From: an uncultured Prevotellaceae bacterium
Lineage (GTDB): Bacteria > Bacteroidota > Bacteroidia > Bacteroidales > Bacteroidaceae
Length of the DNA: 64,000 nucleotides
Reading direction: 5' to 3'
Assembly: GCA_902785945.1 (NCBI GenBank)
Contig: CADAAR010000007.1
Location: 1 to 64,000 of the forward strand
A program made the translations under genes and the position numbers. Under the pieces are notes generated by a model. The model was not told the DNA's origin. It did not search any database and saw nothing but the letters and a program-made list of their open reading frames with translations. Shown one piece after another: positions 1 to 8,360 of this stretch (position 1 is the stretch's first letter; each line of letters opens with the position of its first letter).

Positions 1-378
1 CGTCACCACACTCTGCGTAAATAGCGTCACGGCATTCTTGCTATACATGCCGAACTCGTCGTGGAATCCCTGTGCTAATCCCAGCATCAGGTCTGATTTC
101 CCTTCCTTCAGGTCGTGGTAGGCTTCCGACGATGGCTTCAGCCTGATGACGTAGGGAATGTTCAGGTCCTTCATCATGAGCCGGATCAGGTCGATGTTGA
201 AGCCGTCGGGGTCGCCGTTGTCGTTCAGAAACGAGTAGGGCCACAGGTCCCACACGTCTTCATAAATCAGCGGACTGCTCTCTGAGAAGACCCGTGTGGT
301 GTCTGATTGGGCAAATGCTACTACCAATGAAAGATATACAGAGAACAGTAACATCATTGCTCTCCTACACCATGACAT
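1..378 (-). CDS. Periplasmic substrate-binding-domain sensor or binding protein, N-terminal fragment
   Basis: Only the first 126 codons are in the window; the gene runs off the left edge. A signal peptide (MSWCRR, a hydrophobic stretch, then AFAQ) precedes a fold typical of bacterial solute-binding protein family 3, with the segments PYSFLNDNGDPDGFNIDLIR and SDLMLGLAQ. In Bacteroidota such domains are often the N-terminus of large sensor histidine kinases rather than free transport proteins, but the rest is not visible, so this is inference. I chose the ATG at 378 because it supplies the positive charges of the signal peptide. The ATG pair at 357 has an AGGAGA ribosome site just upstream and is a real alternative. 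A -7-like box (TATCTTTG on the minus strand, 439-446) lies upstream. Confidence 0.75.
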   Translation of the reverse strand, partial: MSWCRRAMMLLFSVYLSLVVAFAQSDTTRVFSESSPLIYEDVWDLWPYSFLNDNGDPDGFNIDLIRLMMKDLNIPYVIRLKPSSEAYHDLKEGKSDLMLGLAQGFHDEFGMYSKNAVTLFTQSVVT

Positions 379-506
379 TTTATCGCATGTGGGTTTATGC
401 ATATCGTACATCTGTTAGAAAAAACACCTAAATCGCTGCAAAGATACAAAAAATACGGCAAACGCCCTCCGTTAACCACATTAAAAATGTGATAAGGAGA
501 GAAAAA

Positions 507-538
507 TTTGTGAGAAAGGTTTTTTTTTCGTAATTTTG
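507..538 (+). promoter_or_regulatory. Bacteroidota-type promoter for fhs
   Basis: TTTG at 507-510 and TAATTTTG at 531-538 are separated by 20 bases, matching the -33/-7 consensus of the Bacteroidota primary sigma factor. The predicted leader before the ATG at 595 is about 50 nt. Confidence 0.7.
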
Positions 539-594
539 CCGCGGAAGTAAATGAGCGCAAACAAGAAACTTATCAATAAGTCCATCGTATCATT

Positions 595-2274
595 ATGAAG
601 ACAGACATACAGATTGCACGTGAATGCGAACTGAAGCCTATTGGCGACATCGCTACACAGTTAGGAATTGCTCCGGAGGAAATAGAGCCCTATGGACGCT
701 ATATGGCCAAGGTGCCGGTATCGCTCATCAATGAGGAGAACGTCAAGAAGAGTCGTCTGATCTTGGTGACGGCTATTAGTCCGACGAAGGCTGGTATCGG
801 AAAGACCACCGTCAGCATTGGTCTGACGTTAGGTCTCAACAAGATAGGCAAGAAGGCTGCAGTCGCTCTGCGTGAGCCGTCGCTCGGCCCCTGTTTTGGC
901 ATCAAGGGTGGTGCTGCAGGTGGTGGTTATGCCCAGGTGTTGCCGATGGAGAAGATCAACTTGCACTTCACGGGCGACTTCCATGCGGTGACCTCAGCTC
1001 ACAACACTATCAGCGCGTTGCTCGACAACTATATCTACCAGCACCGCAAGGACGGCTTTTCGCTGCGTGAAATCTATTGGAAGCGTGTGCTCGATGTGAA
1101 CGATCGTGCTCTGCGTAACGTGGTGACGGGACTACGAGGCGATGGTGTGGTTTCTGAGACGGGCTTCGACATTACACCAGCCTCAGAACTGATGGCAATC
1201 CTCTGTCTGGCTACCAGTGAGGAAGACCTGCAGCGTCGCATCGAAAACATTGTGCTGGGCGTCACTTCCGAAGGTAAACATTTTCGTGTAAAAGACCTTG
1301 GCGTGGCGGGTGCTATCACAGTCTTGTTGCGTGATGCTCTCGCTCCTAATCTTGTACAAACGACGGAGCACACGCCTGCTTTTATTCATGGAGGACCCTT
1401 CGCCAATATTGCCCATGGTTGTAGTAGCGTGGTGGCTACTAAGATGGCTATGAGCTATTGTGACTATGTGGTCACCGAGGCTGGTTTCGGAGCTGACCTC
1501 GGTGCAGAAAAGTTCTTTAATATCAAGTGCCGTAAGGCGGGTTTACAGCCCCGATTAGTGGTCATCGTCGCTACGACACAAGGATTGAAGATGCATGGAG
1601 GCATAGCCCTCGACCATATTAAAGAGCCGAATGCCAAGGGACTGAAGGAAGGCCTGAAGAACCTGAATCGTCATATCAACAATATGCAGGGCTTTGGACA
1701 GCCCGTTGTCGTGACCTTGAACCGTTTCGATTTCGACCTCGACGAAGAGATTGACATTGTACGCAAGAACTGTGAGGATTTGGGTGTGGGATTTGCCGTC
1801 AACGAGGCTTTTTTGAAAGGTGGTGAGGGTGCTGTGGAATTGGCACAGAAGGTGGTAGATACTATCGACAAGCAACACCCCCTTCCCATCCGCTTCACCT
1901 ATAAGGAGGCCGATTGTCTGGAAGACAAGATTGAGAAGGTGTGCAAGCGTATTTATGGTGCATCGGCAGTAGAGTACGGCAAGACGGTAACGAAGAAGCT
2001 TGAATCCCTGCGAGCCACATTTACCGACGACGATGGTGCTATTGCCCATTACCCCGTCTGCATCGCTAAGACGCAGTTCTCCTTCTCAGCCGATTCCACC
2101 CGTTACGGCTCGCCCGAGGGCTTTACCATCCGTATCCGCGATGTCATCCTCAACTGTGGCAGCGAGATGATTGTTGCCATTGCTGGCGATATGCTCCGTA
2201 TGCCAGGCTTGCCCAAGAGTCCGCAGGCCGAGCGCATCACCATCGTAAACGGTGAAATCGAGGGATTATCATAG
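595..2274 (+). CDS. fhs: Formate--tetrahydrofolate ligase
   Basis: Makes 10-formyltetrahydrofolate from formate, ATP and tetrahydrofolate in the cytoplasm, feeding one-carbon units to purine and other syntheses. The 559-residue length is normal for the bacterial monofunctional enzyme. An ATP-binding loop is seen near residues 62-72 ([11 protein letters not shown], where many family members have TPAGEGKTT), followed by the conserved [19 protein letters not shown] and [10 protein letters not shown] blocks. The loop wording is slightly unusual, with IGK in place of EGK, but the Gly-Lys-Thr core is intact. The start follows a clear promoter. The next gene begins 14 nt after the stop and may be co-transcribed, although its function is unrelated. 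Confidence 0.97.
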   Translation: MKTDIQIARECELKPIGDIATQLGIAPEEIEPYGRYMAKVPVSLINEENVKKSRLILVTAISPTKAGIGKTTVSIGLTLGLNKIGKKAAVALREPSLGPCFGIKGGAAGGGYAQVLPMEKINLHFTGDFHAVTSAHNTISALLDNYIYQHRKDGFSLREIYWKRVLDVNDRALRNVVTGLRGDGVVSETGFDITPASELMAILCLATSEEDLQRRIENIVLGVTSEGKHFRVKDLGVAGAITVLLRDALAPNLVQTTEHTPAFIHGGPFANIAHGCSSVVATKMAMSYCDYVVTEAGFGADLGAEKFFNIKCRKAGLQPRLVVIVATTQGLKMHGGIALDHIKEPNAKGLKEGLKNLNRHINNMQGFGQPVVVTLNRFDFDLDEEIDIVRKNCEDLGVGFAVNEAFLKGGEGAVELAQKVVDTIDKQHPLPIRFTYKEADCLEDKIEKVCKRIYGASAVEYGKTVTKKLESLRATFTDDDGAIAHYPVCIAKTQFSFSADSTRYGSPEGFTIRIRDVILNCGSEMIVAIAGDMLRMPGLPKSPQAERITIVNGEIEGLS

Positions 2275-2288
2275 TCAGTAAGTAGAAT

Positions 2289-2975
2289 ATGAAACAGAAA
2301 TACGCAGTCATTGTGTTCATGGTGCTGATAGCAGCTTCAGGATTGACAAGTTTCAGCAGTTATTGTGCTACGGAGCGCTTGGTTGAGGACGATATGAGTC
2401 AGGCCTTGGCTTTGGCGCTCGATGAACAGCAGAGTGACGTGATTAGTGCAGACACCATCCGGGTGTTTAATAGTCATCTGCAATTGAATCAGTTGCGTGG
2501 CCACGCGATGTTGGCAGTTGACACGAGGCAAAAGGGATTCCGCTGTGAGGCTAGGTGCTCGGCAGCCACCATCTTCTCGATGTCAGAGCAGCGACCAGCA
2601 TTAGTGCTTTGGATAACAGCTATGCTTTGGGCGGTATTCTGTTTATATCGCCGCAAGCAGGTCATACCGATGCTGACAGGTGTACAACATTATGGAGGCT
2701 TGAACTATGCCGAGTCTGAAGGTCGTTTCTTCGATGCTGAAGGCCAGCATGTGAAACTCACACCCATGCAACAACAGCTGATGGAAATGTTCTTCCGTTC
2801 AGAGTCGCATCTCCTGACAAAGACGGAGATCTGCGAAGCCCTCTGGCCCAAGAAAGAGGATGCCAGCGAGACGCTCTACACCCTTATCCGTCGCCTGAAG
2901 CCCATCATCGAACAGCATTCCGACCTGAAAATTGAGGCAGACAGAGGAAAAGCTTACGAGTTGAAAGTCAGATAG
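2289..2975 (+). CDS. Membrane-anchored winged-helix transcriptional regulator (OmpR/PhoB-type C-terminal domain)
   Basis: A 228-residue protein with a hydrophobic N-terminal segment (about 5-24), a polar stretch of about 80 residues, a second membrane segment (about 103-120, followed by YRRK) and a C-terminal winged-helix domain (about 140-228). The DNA-binding part shows LTPMQQQLMEMFF, ICEALWPKK and the recognition-helix region ETLYTLIRRLKP, typical of the Trans_reg_C fold. By the positive-inside rule the central part would be periplasmic and the DNA-binding domain cytoplasmic, so this would be a one-component sensor-regulator. No receiver domain is present. The ligand is unknown. The gene sits immediately upstream of a promoter carrying 11-bp direct repeats, a plausible target. 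Residues 26-102 match nothing I can name. Confidence 0.8.
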   Translation: MKQKYAVIVFMVLIAASGLTSFSSYCATERLVEDDMSQALALALDEQQSDVISADTIRVFNSHLQLNQLRGHAMLAVDTRQKGFRCEARCSAATIFSMSEQRPALVLWITAMLWAVFCLYRRKQVIPMLTGVQHYGGLNYAESEGRFFDAEGQHVKLTPMQQQLMEMFFRSESHLLTKTEICEALWPKKEDASETLYTLIRRLKPIIEQHSDLKIEADRGKAYELKVR

Positions 2976-2984
2976 ATAGACTTC

Positions 2985-3010
2985 TGTCTGTTAAATGTCA
3001 GACAAATGTC
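2985..3010 (+). promoter_or_regulatory. Three TGTC direct repeats at 11-bp period (Pho-box-like operator)
   Basis: TGTC occurs at 2985, 2996 and 3007, exactly 11 bp apart. The last two copies share AAATGTCAG (2993-3001 and 3004-3012), giving TGTCA-N6-TGTCA. This is the architecture bound by PhoB/OmpR-type winged helices. It lies directly upstream of the -33 box at 3021. That it is an operator is inferred. Confidence 0.5.
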
Positions 3011-3020
3011 AGGCAATAAA

Positions 3021-3052
3021 TTTGTCAAATAAGCTATCTCTTCATACCTTTG
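3021..3052 (+). promoter_or_regulatory. Bacteroidota-type promoter upstream of the secreted-protein/ECF cluster
   Basis: TTTG at 3021-3024 and TACCTTTG at 3045-3052 with a 20-base spacer, a full match to the consensus. It ends 16 nt before the ATG at 3069. Confidence 0.75.
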
Positions 3053-3068
3053 CAGAAAAATTGCAAGT

Positions 3069-3623
3069 ATGAAGAGATTTTTGTTTCTAACGATGTTGGC
3101 TTTTATAGCAGGAATGGTATATGTGTCTGTCCACGAAAAGGAGGATAACACCTCCCTCCCTCAAAAAATGGAACAGGCCATGCGACTCACCAAAATGATG
3201 GCGTATCAGGATGACGACTATGACTACATTGTACGCTATCCGGGTTTCTTTGAACAGACGGACGATTCGCTCCTGGAAAAAGGCTGTTGCCGTTTCAGCT
3301 TCTGGCGAGACAACATTGAGATTGTCCAAACGGCTTTTGTGGAAAACAATGCCGACAGTCTGACCTTGGAGCAGGCGATGGCGAAGTACGCCTCCGACCT
3401 CCATGCTTCCAGTCAACTCAAGGGCAACGACTATTTCGTCCTCTCTGGTCATCTTCGTAGTGATACAGGCCAGATCACGGGTCGTCGCTTCTATGCCAAA
3501 TTCGTACAGCACCGCAAACTCTGGTTTGTACAGACCCTCGCTTATCCTGAGGAATGCGAACAGGCTATGCAGCGACTGATTAAGGAAATTCGTGAATGGA
3601 CAGTATGGCAAGATGTTAAATAG
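3069..3623 (+). CDS. Small secreted or membrane-anchored protein of unknown function
   Basis: Not recognised. The 184-residue product starts MKRFLFLTMLAFIAGMVYVS, a signal peptide or single N-terminal anchor, followed by an acidic, soluble-looking domain with two adjacent cysteines (GCCRFSFW). Motifs such as YIVRYPGFFEQ and GRRFYAKFVQHRKLWFVQTLAYP suggest a compact alpha/beta domain resembling small periplasmic proteins that assess surface damage or bind lipids, but no family can be claimed. It has its own promoter with the TGTC repeats just upstream. The ECF sigma gene follows after 62 nt and could be read through. Confidence 0.75.
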   Translation: MKRFLFLTMLAFIAGMVYVSVHEKEDNTSLPQKMEQAMRLTKMMAYQDDDYDYIVRYPGFFEQTDDSLLEKGCCRFSFWRDNIEIVQTAFVENNADSLTLEQAMAKYASDLHASSQLKGNDYFVLSGHLRSDTGQITGRRFYAKFVQHRKLWFVQTLAYPEECEQAMQRLIKEIREWTVWQDVK

Positions 3624-3685
3624 TCATAAACAAAGTTTGGTTATGAGGCGCTAGAGTGTCTTATAGATGTAATGCAATAAAAAGA

Positions 3686-4180
3686 ATGAAGAAAAGTGCA
3701 TTTGAATTTCAGGCCCGCACGTGGCGAGAGAAGGCTCTCAGTGTATGCCGACACTACGGGGCGGGCAAGGATGAGGCAGAAGACATCGCACAAGATGTGA
3801 TGCTCCGCCTGTGGCAGATGCATGACGAATTGGAACGCTATCAGACGATTGAGGCCATTGTGACCTTAATGACGAAACATCTGCTGAGAAACCGCCAGAG
3901 ACGACGACCATCAGAAACGCTGGATGCAGCCATCATTGTTAGCCTGGACACCAGTCCACACGATGAACTGGAAATGAAGGAAAACGAAGAATGGCTGACA
4001 GCAAAACTCCATCAACTGCCCACCACACAGCGCACCTTATTATATATGCGACAGGTGGAACGGCGAAGTCACGAAGAGATAGCCCGACTGTTAGGCATCG
4101 AAACAACGTCAGTTAGTACGCTTCTGGCAAGGGCACGTCGAACAATATTAGAAGAAATCAAACGAAGAAATCAGAAATGA
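3686..4180 (+). CDS. ECF-family RNA polymerase sigma factor
   Basis: A 164-residue sigma-70-family protein with region 2 (about residues 8-70, including AEDIAQDVMLRLWQ) and region 4 (about 105-155, with LPTTQRTLLYMRQVE and a helix-turn-helix at EEIARLLGIETTSVSTLLARARR). It directs RNA polymerase to a small regulon, usually including its own operon. A GTG 10 codons upstream (3656) is in frame, but ATG at 3686 followed by KKSAFEF gives the normal sigma N-terminus and is preferred. It overlaps the anti-sigma gene by 4 nt (ATGA), the usual stoichiometric coupling. The inducing signal is unknown; the partner genes suggest an envelope signal. Confidence 0.92.
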   Translation: MKKSAFEFQARTWREKALSVCRHYGAGKDEAEDIAQDVMLRLWQMHDELERYQTIEAIVTLMTKHLLRNRQRRRPSETLDAAIIVSLDTSPHDELEMKENEEWLTAKLHQLPTTQRTLLYMRQVERRSHEEIARLLGIETTSVSTLLARARRTILEEIKRRNQK

Positions 4181-4809
4181 GACGTTACACCAAAGAGTAT
4201 ATCGGAAAACTGCTGGACAAATATATGGACGGCACTTCGACACTCGATGAGGAAGCCATCCTCTGCGAGTACTTCCGAGGAAAAGACATTCCTCAAGAAT
4301 GGGAGGACTATCGCCAGCTCTTCCAAGAAATAGAGGAAATGAGACCACAGCCCCAAGCCATTAAGCGTTGGATGGGGTGGAGTGTAGCAGCTGCTGCCAT
4401 CGTGGCTGCTGTGCTATATCTGGCAATACCTTCAAAGGAAATAGAACAGTTTGATACAAAACAGCTTACAGCAAAGGCCGATACGACTGTAATACAGCAG
4501 ACCGAGCAGTCTCATGATGAGCAGATGCTTGATACTGCATCTATTCAGAAGGTGGAAGTACTGCCCATTCATTCAAAGAAACGCAGACTAAGAAAGCCCC
4601 AACCCACTATGACCGATTATGACAAAGCCTACACCCTGATGGCAGAGGCAGAACAAGGACGACAAGAGGCAGAACTTCAGATAGCCAAATGCCAGCATGA
4701 AATCATTGAGGCACATTTGGCGGCCTATGGCTATATCCCTGTAATGCAAGAAGATGGTACCATTATATATATTAACGAACAAACAGAAAGTTTAGCTTAT
4801 GAAGAATAA
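4177..4809 (+). CDS. Single-pass anti-sigma factor (no FecR domain)
   Basis: A 210-residue membrane protein: cytoplasmic N-terminus of about 65 residues (YTKEYIGKLLDKYMDGTSTLDEE, where the short helical start probably clamps the sigma factor), one membrane segment at about 66-84 (WSVAAAAIVAAVLYLAI), then a periplasmic part rich in charged residues with a likely coiled coil (AEAEQGRQEAELQIAKCQ). Placement directly after and overlapping the ECF sigma gene is the main evidence for function. It lacks the FecR periplasmic domain of iron- or glycan-sensing Bacteroidota anti-sigma factors, so the signal may reach it through one of the two following gene products. It overlaps the next gene by 11 nt. 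Confidence 0.82.
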   Translation: MRRYTKEYIGKLLDKYMDGTSTLDEEAILCEYFRGKDIPQEWEDYRQLFQEIEEMRPQPQAIKRWMGWSVAAAAIVAAVLYLAIPSKEIEQFDTKQLTAKADTTVIQQTEQSHDEQMLDTASIQKVEVLPIHSKKRRLRKPQPTMTDYDKAYTLMAEAEQGRQEAELQIAKCQHEIIEAHLAAYGYIPVMQEDGTIIYINEQTESLAYEE

Positions 4810-5698
4810 ACAATTCCTGGCAGCCAGCATCATGATGCTGAGCCTACAGACAATCCAAGCACAAGGGTATATCAAACGTGCTTTTAATGTACTGACAACC
4901 AGTGACCCTGCCAAAGTGGAATCCACCCACAAACTGAACAAAGACCCTGAAACAGGGCAAAAGGTAGGACAACTTGATGTCTACGAGTTTACAATCCCCG
5001 CATCACATCATGATATGATTGAAGACATAGAACAAGCTTTCGATAAGGATAAAGAGAAAGCCTACAGCTTGAGTTCTGGATCTAACGCAAACAAGAAAAC
5101 ATACAATTACATAACTTTGGCTGTAGGTGGAGATGAATTTGGCTATCCGCTGGGTGATATCAAAGACTCACGCTATATCTACGCACTTTTCCTTGATCCT
5201 GCTGATAAGAACAAAACCCACCGCTATGCCTATGCTATGGAATGGCATGAAGGATCAAAAGAGATAGTAGGCAAACTCATAGTTACCTATGCTACTACGC
5301 AGCAGTATCGTAAAAGCAGAAAACAGCCGAGAATCATTACCCTCAGCAAACAAAGCGGCAGCGGTATCTCTATAAATGATAATCACTTTTTCGATGATTC
5401 CATGGGATATTTTTTTTCATCGCATGGAAGCGACTCAATATTCACGAATAGAAGTATAAGTTCCGAATCCTGGCTCAGTCAGTTTAGCACATTCAGAAAC
5501 TTATTCATGAATAATCCAGATGGAGCTGCAGCCAACTACTATGCATCATTCATATACAAACTTTGCAAACAGGCAGACACACTTGATGAAGTGGAAAGGC
5601 AGATTGTAATTAAGGAGCTTGAAAAAGTGAGGAAGATTACAAAAGATGAATTCATACAGCAAATGTTCGACACGAGCATCGAACGATTAAGAAAATAA
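4799..5698 (+). CDS. Secreted protein of unknown function in ECF operon
   Basis: Not recognised by family. The 299-residue product has a cleavable signal peptide (MKNKQFLAASIMMLSLQTIQA, then Q) and a soluble domain. It begins with GYIKRAFNVLTTSD, has a likely beta-rich core (KTYNYITLAVGGDEFGYP, YAYAMEWHEG) and ends in charged helices (LDEVERQIVIKELEKVRKITKDE). No lipobox and no T9SS-type C-terminal domain were seen. It overlaps the anti-sigma gene by 11 nt and is 4 nt before the barrel gene, so it belongs to the same operon. A role in signalling to the anti-sigma factor, or as partner of the barrel, is inference from position only. Confidence 0.8.
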   Translation: MKNKQFLAASIMMLSLQTIQAQGYIKRAFNVLTTSDPAKVESTHKLNKDPETGQKVGQLDVYEFTIPASHHDMIEDIEQAFDKDKEKAYSLSSGSNANKKTYNYITLAVGGDEFGYPLGDIKDSRYIYALFLDPADKNKTHRYAYAMEWHEGSKEIVGKLIVTYATTQQYRKSRKQPRIITLSKQSGSGISINDNHFFDDSMGYFFSSHGSDSIFTNRSISSESWLSQFSTFRNLFMNNPDGAAANYYASFIYKLCKQADTLDEVERQIVIKELEKVRKITKDEFIQQMFDTSIERLRK

Positions 5699-5702
5699 TA
5701 CG

Positions 5703-7904
5703 ATGAAACATATTGGAATGATTGTGCTCTCGCTACTTCTGGCAGCGAGAGGAGGGGTAACTATGGCTCAAACGGACTCCATGAATGTGAAAAACGACTC
5801 CATCACATGGAATCAGGAACTGGAAGGTATTGTTGTCAAAGCCCAGAAGCAACTGGTTAAACAAGAGATTGACCGTATTGCCTACGACGTGCAAGGCGAT
5901 GAGGAGTCGAAGACACAGACTGTAATGGACATGCTACGGAAAGTGCCGATGGTGACCGTCGATGGGCAGGATAACATCCTTGTGAAAGGCAATAGCAATT
6001 ATAAAATCTACAAGAATGGCCATTTGGATCCCAGTCTGACGAAGAATGCAAAGGAAATTTTGAAGTCGATGCCAGCCTCGATGGTGAAACGAATAGAGGT
6101 CATTACTGACCCAGGAGCACGTGAGGATGCCGAAGGTGTGGATGCCATTCTGAATATCGTGATGGTAGATGGTTCAAAGATGCAAGGTATAACGGGTGTG
6201 ATGTCAGCTACCTATACCTCGTTGAATCACCCTAATTTCTATTCCTCCCTGACAGGACAGATGGGAAAACTCTTGATGTCTGTGGATTATGGTTATGGCG
6301 GTATGTCGGAGCGTGAAACAGAGAGCATTACAGAAACAGATCGTACGTATCTCGATACAGGCAACAGAATGTTATTGCATTCTAACGGTACAAACCCTGG
6401 TGGCATCCACTATACCAATCTCAATGCTAGCTATGATGTCGACTCTCTCAATCTGATTTCTGCTTCATTCGGTGGTTATTTCTATAAGCTGGATGTAAAA
6501 GGTGATAATTGGACCACGCTTTACAGTCCTTCCAATCAAGCACTTTATAGCTTCAGTAATCATTACTGGATGCCAGGTTATAGTCACCAGTCTTGGAACG
6601 GACGGCTGGACTATGAGCACAAAACGCGTCGAAAGGGCGAGCGGTTCACTTTCTCTTACATGCTTGCCCTGACGCGTCAACACACGGATCAGGAGAATAT
6701 CTACTCAGAACTGGATAACGCTCCTTTCTCATATACAGGCAGCTTACAGACAGAAAGAGAACGGTTTACGGAGCATACCCTGCAAGCAGACTGGCTGCGA
6801 CCTTTGGGCAAAGGGCATCAGTTGGAGATGGGCACCAAGTATATTGACCGCAACAACAATAGTCATAACACTCAGAATTTTTATGGAACGAATCTTCTGA
6901 CGAATGACGAGTTCCTGCACACCACCCGTGTATTGGCTGGCTATGCCGATTACATCTTTAATAGCGAAAAATGGTCGGCCCGTGCAGGATTGCGATATGA
7001 GTTTAGTTTTATGCGAGGCACTTATCCTGATGGCAAAAGTGAGACGTTTGACAAACACTTAGGCGATTGGGTGCCACAGGCCTCACTGAAATACCAGTTG
7101 ACTGATGCTCAATCGCTGAAACTAAGCTATACCACAAGTATCAACCGCCCAGGTATCTCGTATCTGAATCCTGCTGTGGTTACATCACCCTCCATCGTTC
7201 AGCAGGGTAATCCGCAACTGACTAGTTCGCATGCCCAGAGTATTAGCCTTATCTATTCGTATATCCTTCCGCAATTGACACTACAGATAGCACCGGCTTA
7301 TAACTTCTGTTCTGGCGGCATCAGTTCTGTGCAAACGGCTAAAGATGATGTGCGCTATTATACCTATGATAATGTCCAGCGCTATCGCCGTTTTTCGATT
7401 GAGCAATATGTGCAGTGGAAGCCTTTCGATGGAACAACGTTTGTCGTCAACAATAATCTCCGATATATGCATAACGAGAACCCTAATCTTGGCTATCGCA
7501 CTTTCGGATGGTCAGACAACTACTACATCAACCTCTCTCAGAATCTGCCTTGGAAATTGAGACTTAACCTGAGCGTCTATGGCAAGATAGGTCATAGCCC
7601 GTCTGGCATTTACTACATGCAACATTCCTATTATGACTACTATGCCTCGTTACAACGTTCATTCTTAAAGGATAATCGTCTGACAGTACGGCTCGGAGCC
7701 AACACGCCTTTCGACAAATACTTGCCTTCGGAGGCCGAGACCGTCAATGGCGACTATCGCGATTACCAAAAATCATGGAATCGAGGCCGTTCGTTCACTT
7801 TGTCTATCACTTGGCGTTTCGGCTCTCTAAAAACCAGCGTCAAGAAGACAGAGCACAGCATCGATAATGACGATGTTGTAGGCGGCATCACAAAAGGGCA
7901 GTGA
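5703..7904 (+). CDS. TonB-receptor-like outer membrane beta-barrel protein
   Basis: A 733-residue outer membrane protein. After a signal peptide (ending GVTMAQ) comes a plug-like domain (about residues 40-160: LEGIVVKAQKQLVKQEIDRI, VMDMLRKVPMVTVDG, MPASMVKRIEVITDPGARED, GVDAILNIVM), then a large beta barrel rich in alternating aromatic strands, including SLKLSYTTSINRPGISYLNP, and a terminal strand region FTLSITWRFGS. The pattern matches the Bacteroidota outer membrane beta-barrel family 3 rather than classical SusC: there is no N-terminal carboxypeptidase-like domain. About 30 residues follow the last strand. It is the last gene of the ECF operon and probably the effector or import route regulated by it. 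The substrate is unknown. Confidence 0.88.
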   Translation: MKHIGMIVLSLLLAARGGVTMAQTDSMNVKNDSITWNQELEGIVVKAQKQLVKQEIDRIAYDVQGDEESKTQTVMDMLRKVPMVTVDGQDNILVKGNSNYKIYKNGHLDPSLTKNAKEILKSMPASMVKRIEVITDPGAREDAEGVDAILNIVMVDGSKMQGITGVMSATYTSLNHPNFYSSLTGQMGKLLMSVDYGYGGMSERETESITETDRTYLDTGNRMLLHSNGTNPGGIHYTNLNASYDVDSLNLISASFGGYFYKLDVKGDNWTTLYSPSNQALYSFSNHYWMPGYSHQSWNGRLDYEHKTRRKGERFTFSYMLALTRQHTDQENIYSELDNAPFSYTGSLQTERERFTEHTLQADWLRPLGKGHQLEMGTKYIDRNNNSHNTQNFYGTNLLTNDEFLHTTRVLAGYADYIFNSEKWSARAGLRYEFSFMRGTYPDGKSETFDKHLGDWVPQASLKYQLTDAQSLKLSYTTSINRPGISYLNPAVVTSPSIVQQGNPQLTSSHAQSISLIYSYILPQLTLQIAPAYNFCSGGISSVQTAKDDVRYYTYDNVQRYRRFSIEQYVQWKPFDGTTFVVNNNLRYMHNENPNLGYRTFGWSDNYYINLSQNLPWKLRLNLSVYGKIGHSPSGIYYMQHSYYDYYASLQRSFLKDNRLTVRLGANTPFDKYLPSEAETVNGDYRDYQKSWNRGRSFTLSITWRFGSLKTSVKKTEHSIDNDDVVGGITKGQ

Positions 7905-8223
7905 CCATATTATTCTAGTTCTTATGATGCGTTAGACACCTTGTGAGAGAAAATATCTTACATATTTTGCCAAGCTTTAAAAAGTCATTACTTGTTATGA
8001 TTTTGAGCATACCCTAGGGAACAATGGTTTTCTAGTTAGGAAAAATTTGCTCCCTGCCTAGGGCGCAAATGCGGCATCAGTAGAGGAGAATTTGACGAAA
8101 GAAAAGATGACGATGAAAAATAGAAACAATTGTGTAAAGGCTCTTTAGGGAGGATAAGAGCCTTCTGTCTGTAGAAAAAAGGCTTTTGCTGAATGATAAG
8201 AGCCGAGTATTGGGAAGCGACGA

Positions 8224-8296
8224 GGTTGGCTACGATTGATGATCGGGTTGGCTACGAATGGCAATCAGCTACGGGTAGGTTGGCGGTCAGCTACGT
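8224..8296. repeat. Degenerate tandem repeat, 22-bp period
   Basis: GGTTGGCTACGA occurs at 8224-8235 and 8246-8257 (22 bp apart). Shortened variants follow: CAGCTACGG near 8266, and GGTTGGCGGTCAGCTACG near 8278-8296. Confidence 0.55.
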
Positions 8297-8360
8297 CCTC
8301 GCTATCGGAAAGAATAGTTTTCATATGCAGCGGGAATACTTCTCTCTTGGAAAATCTCTC

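Noticed and set aside
477-491. CACATT-AAA-AATGTG hairpin upstream of fhs
   Set aside because: A 6-bp stem in AT-rich DNA is expected by chance and has no clear role.
3656-3685. GTG start giving a longer sigma factor
   Set aside because: The extra ten residues match nothing in the family, and the ATG at 3686 gives the normal N-terminus.
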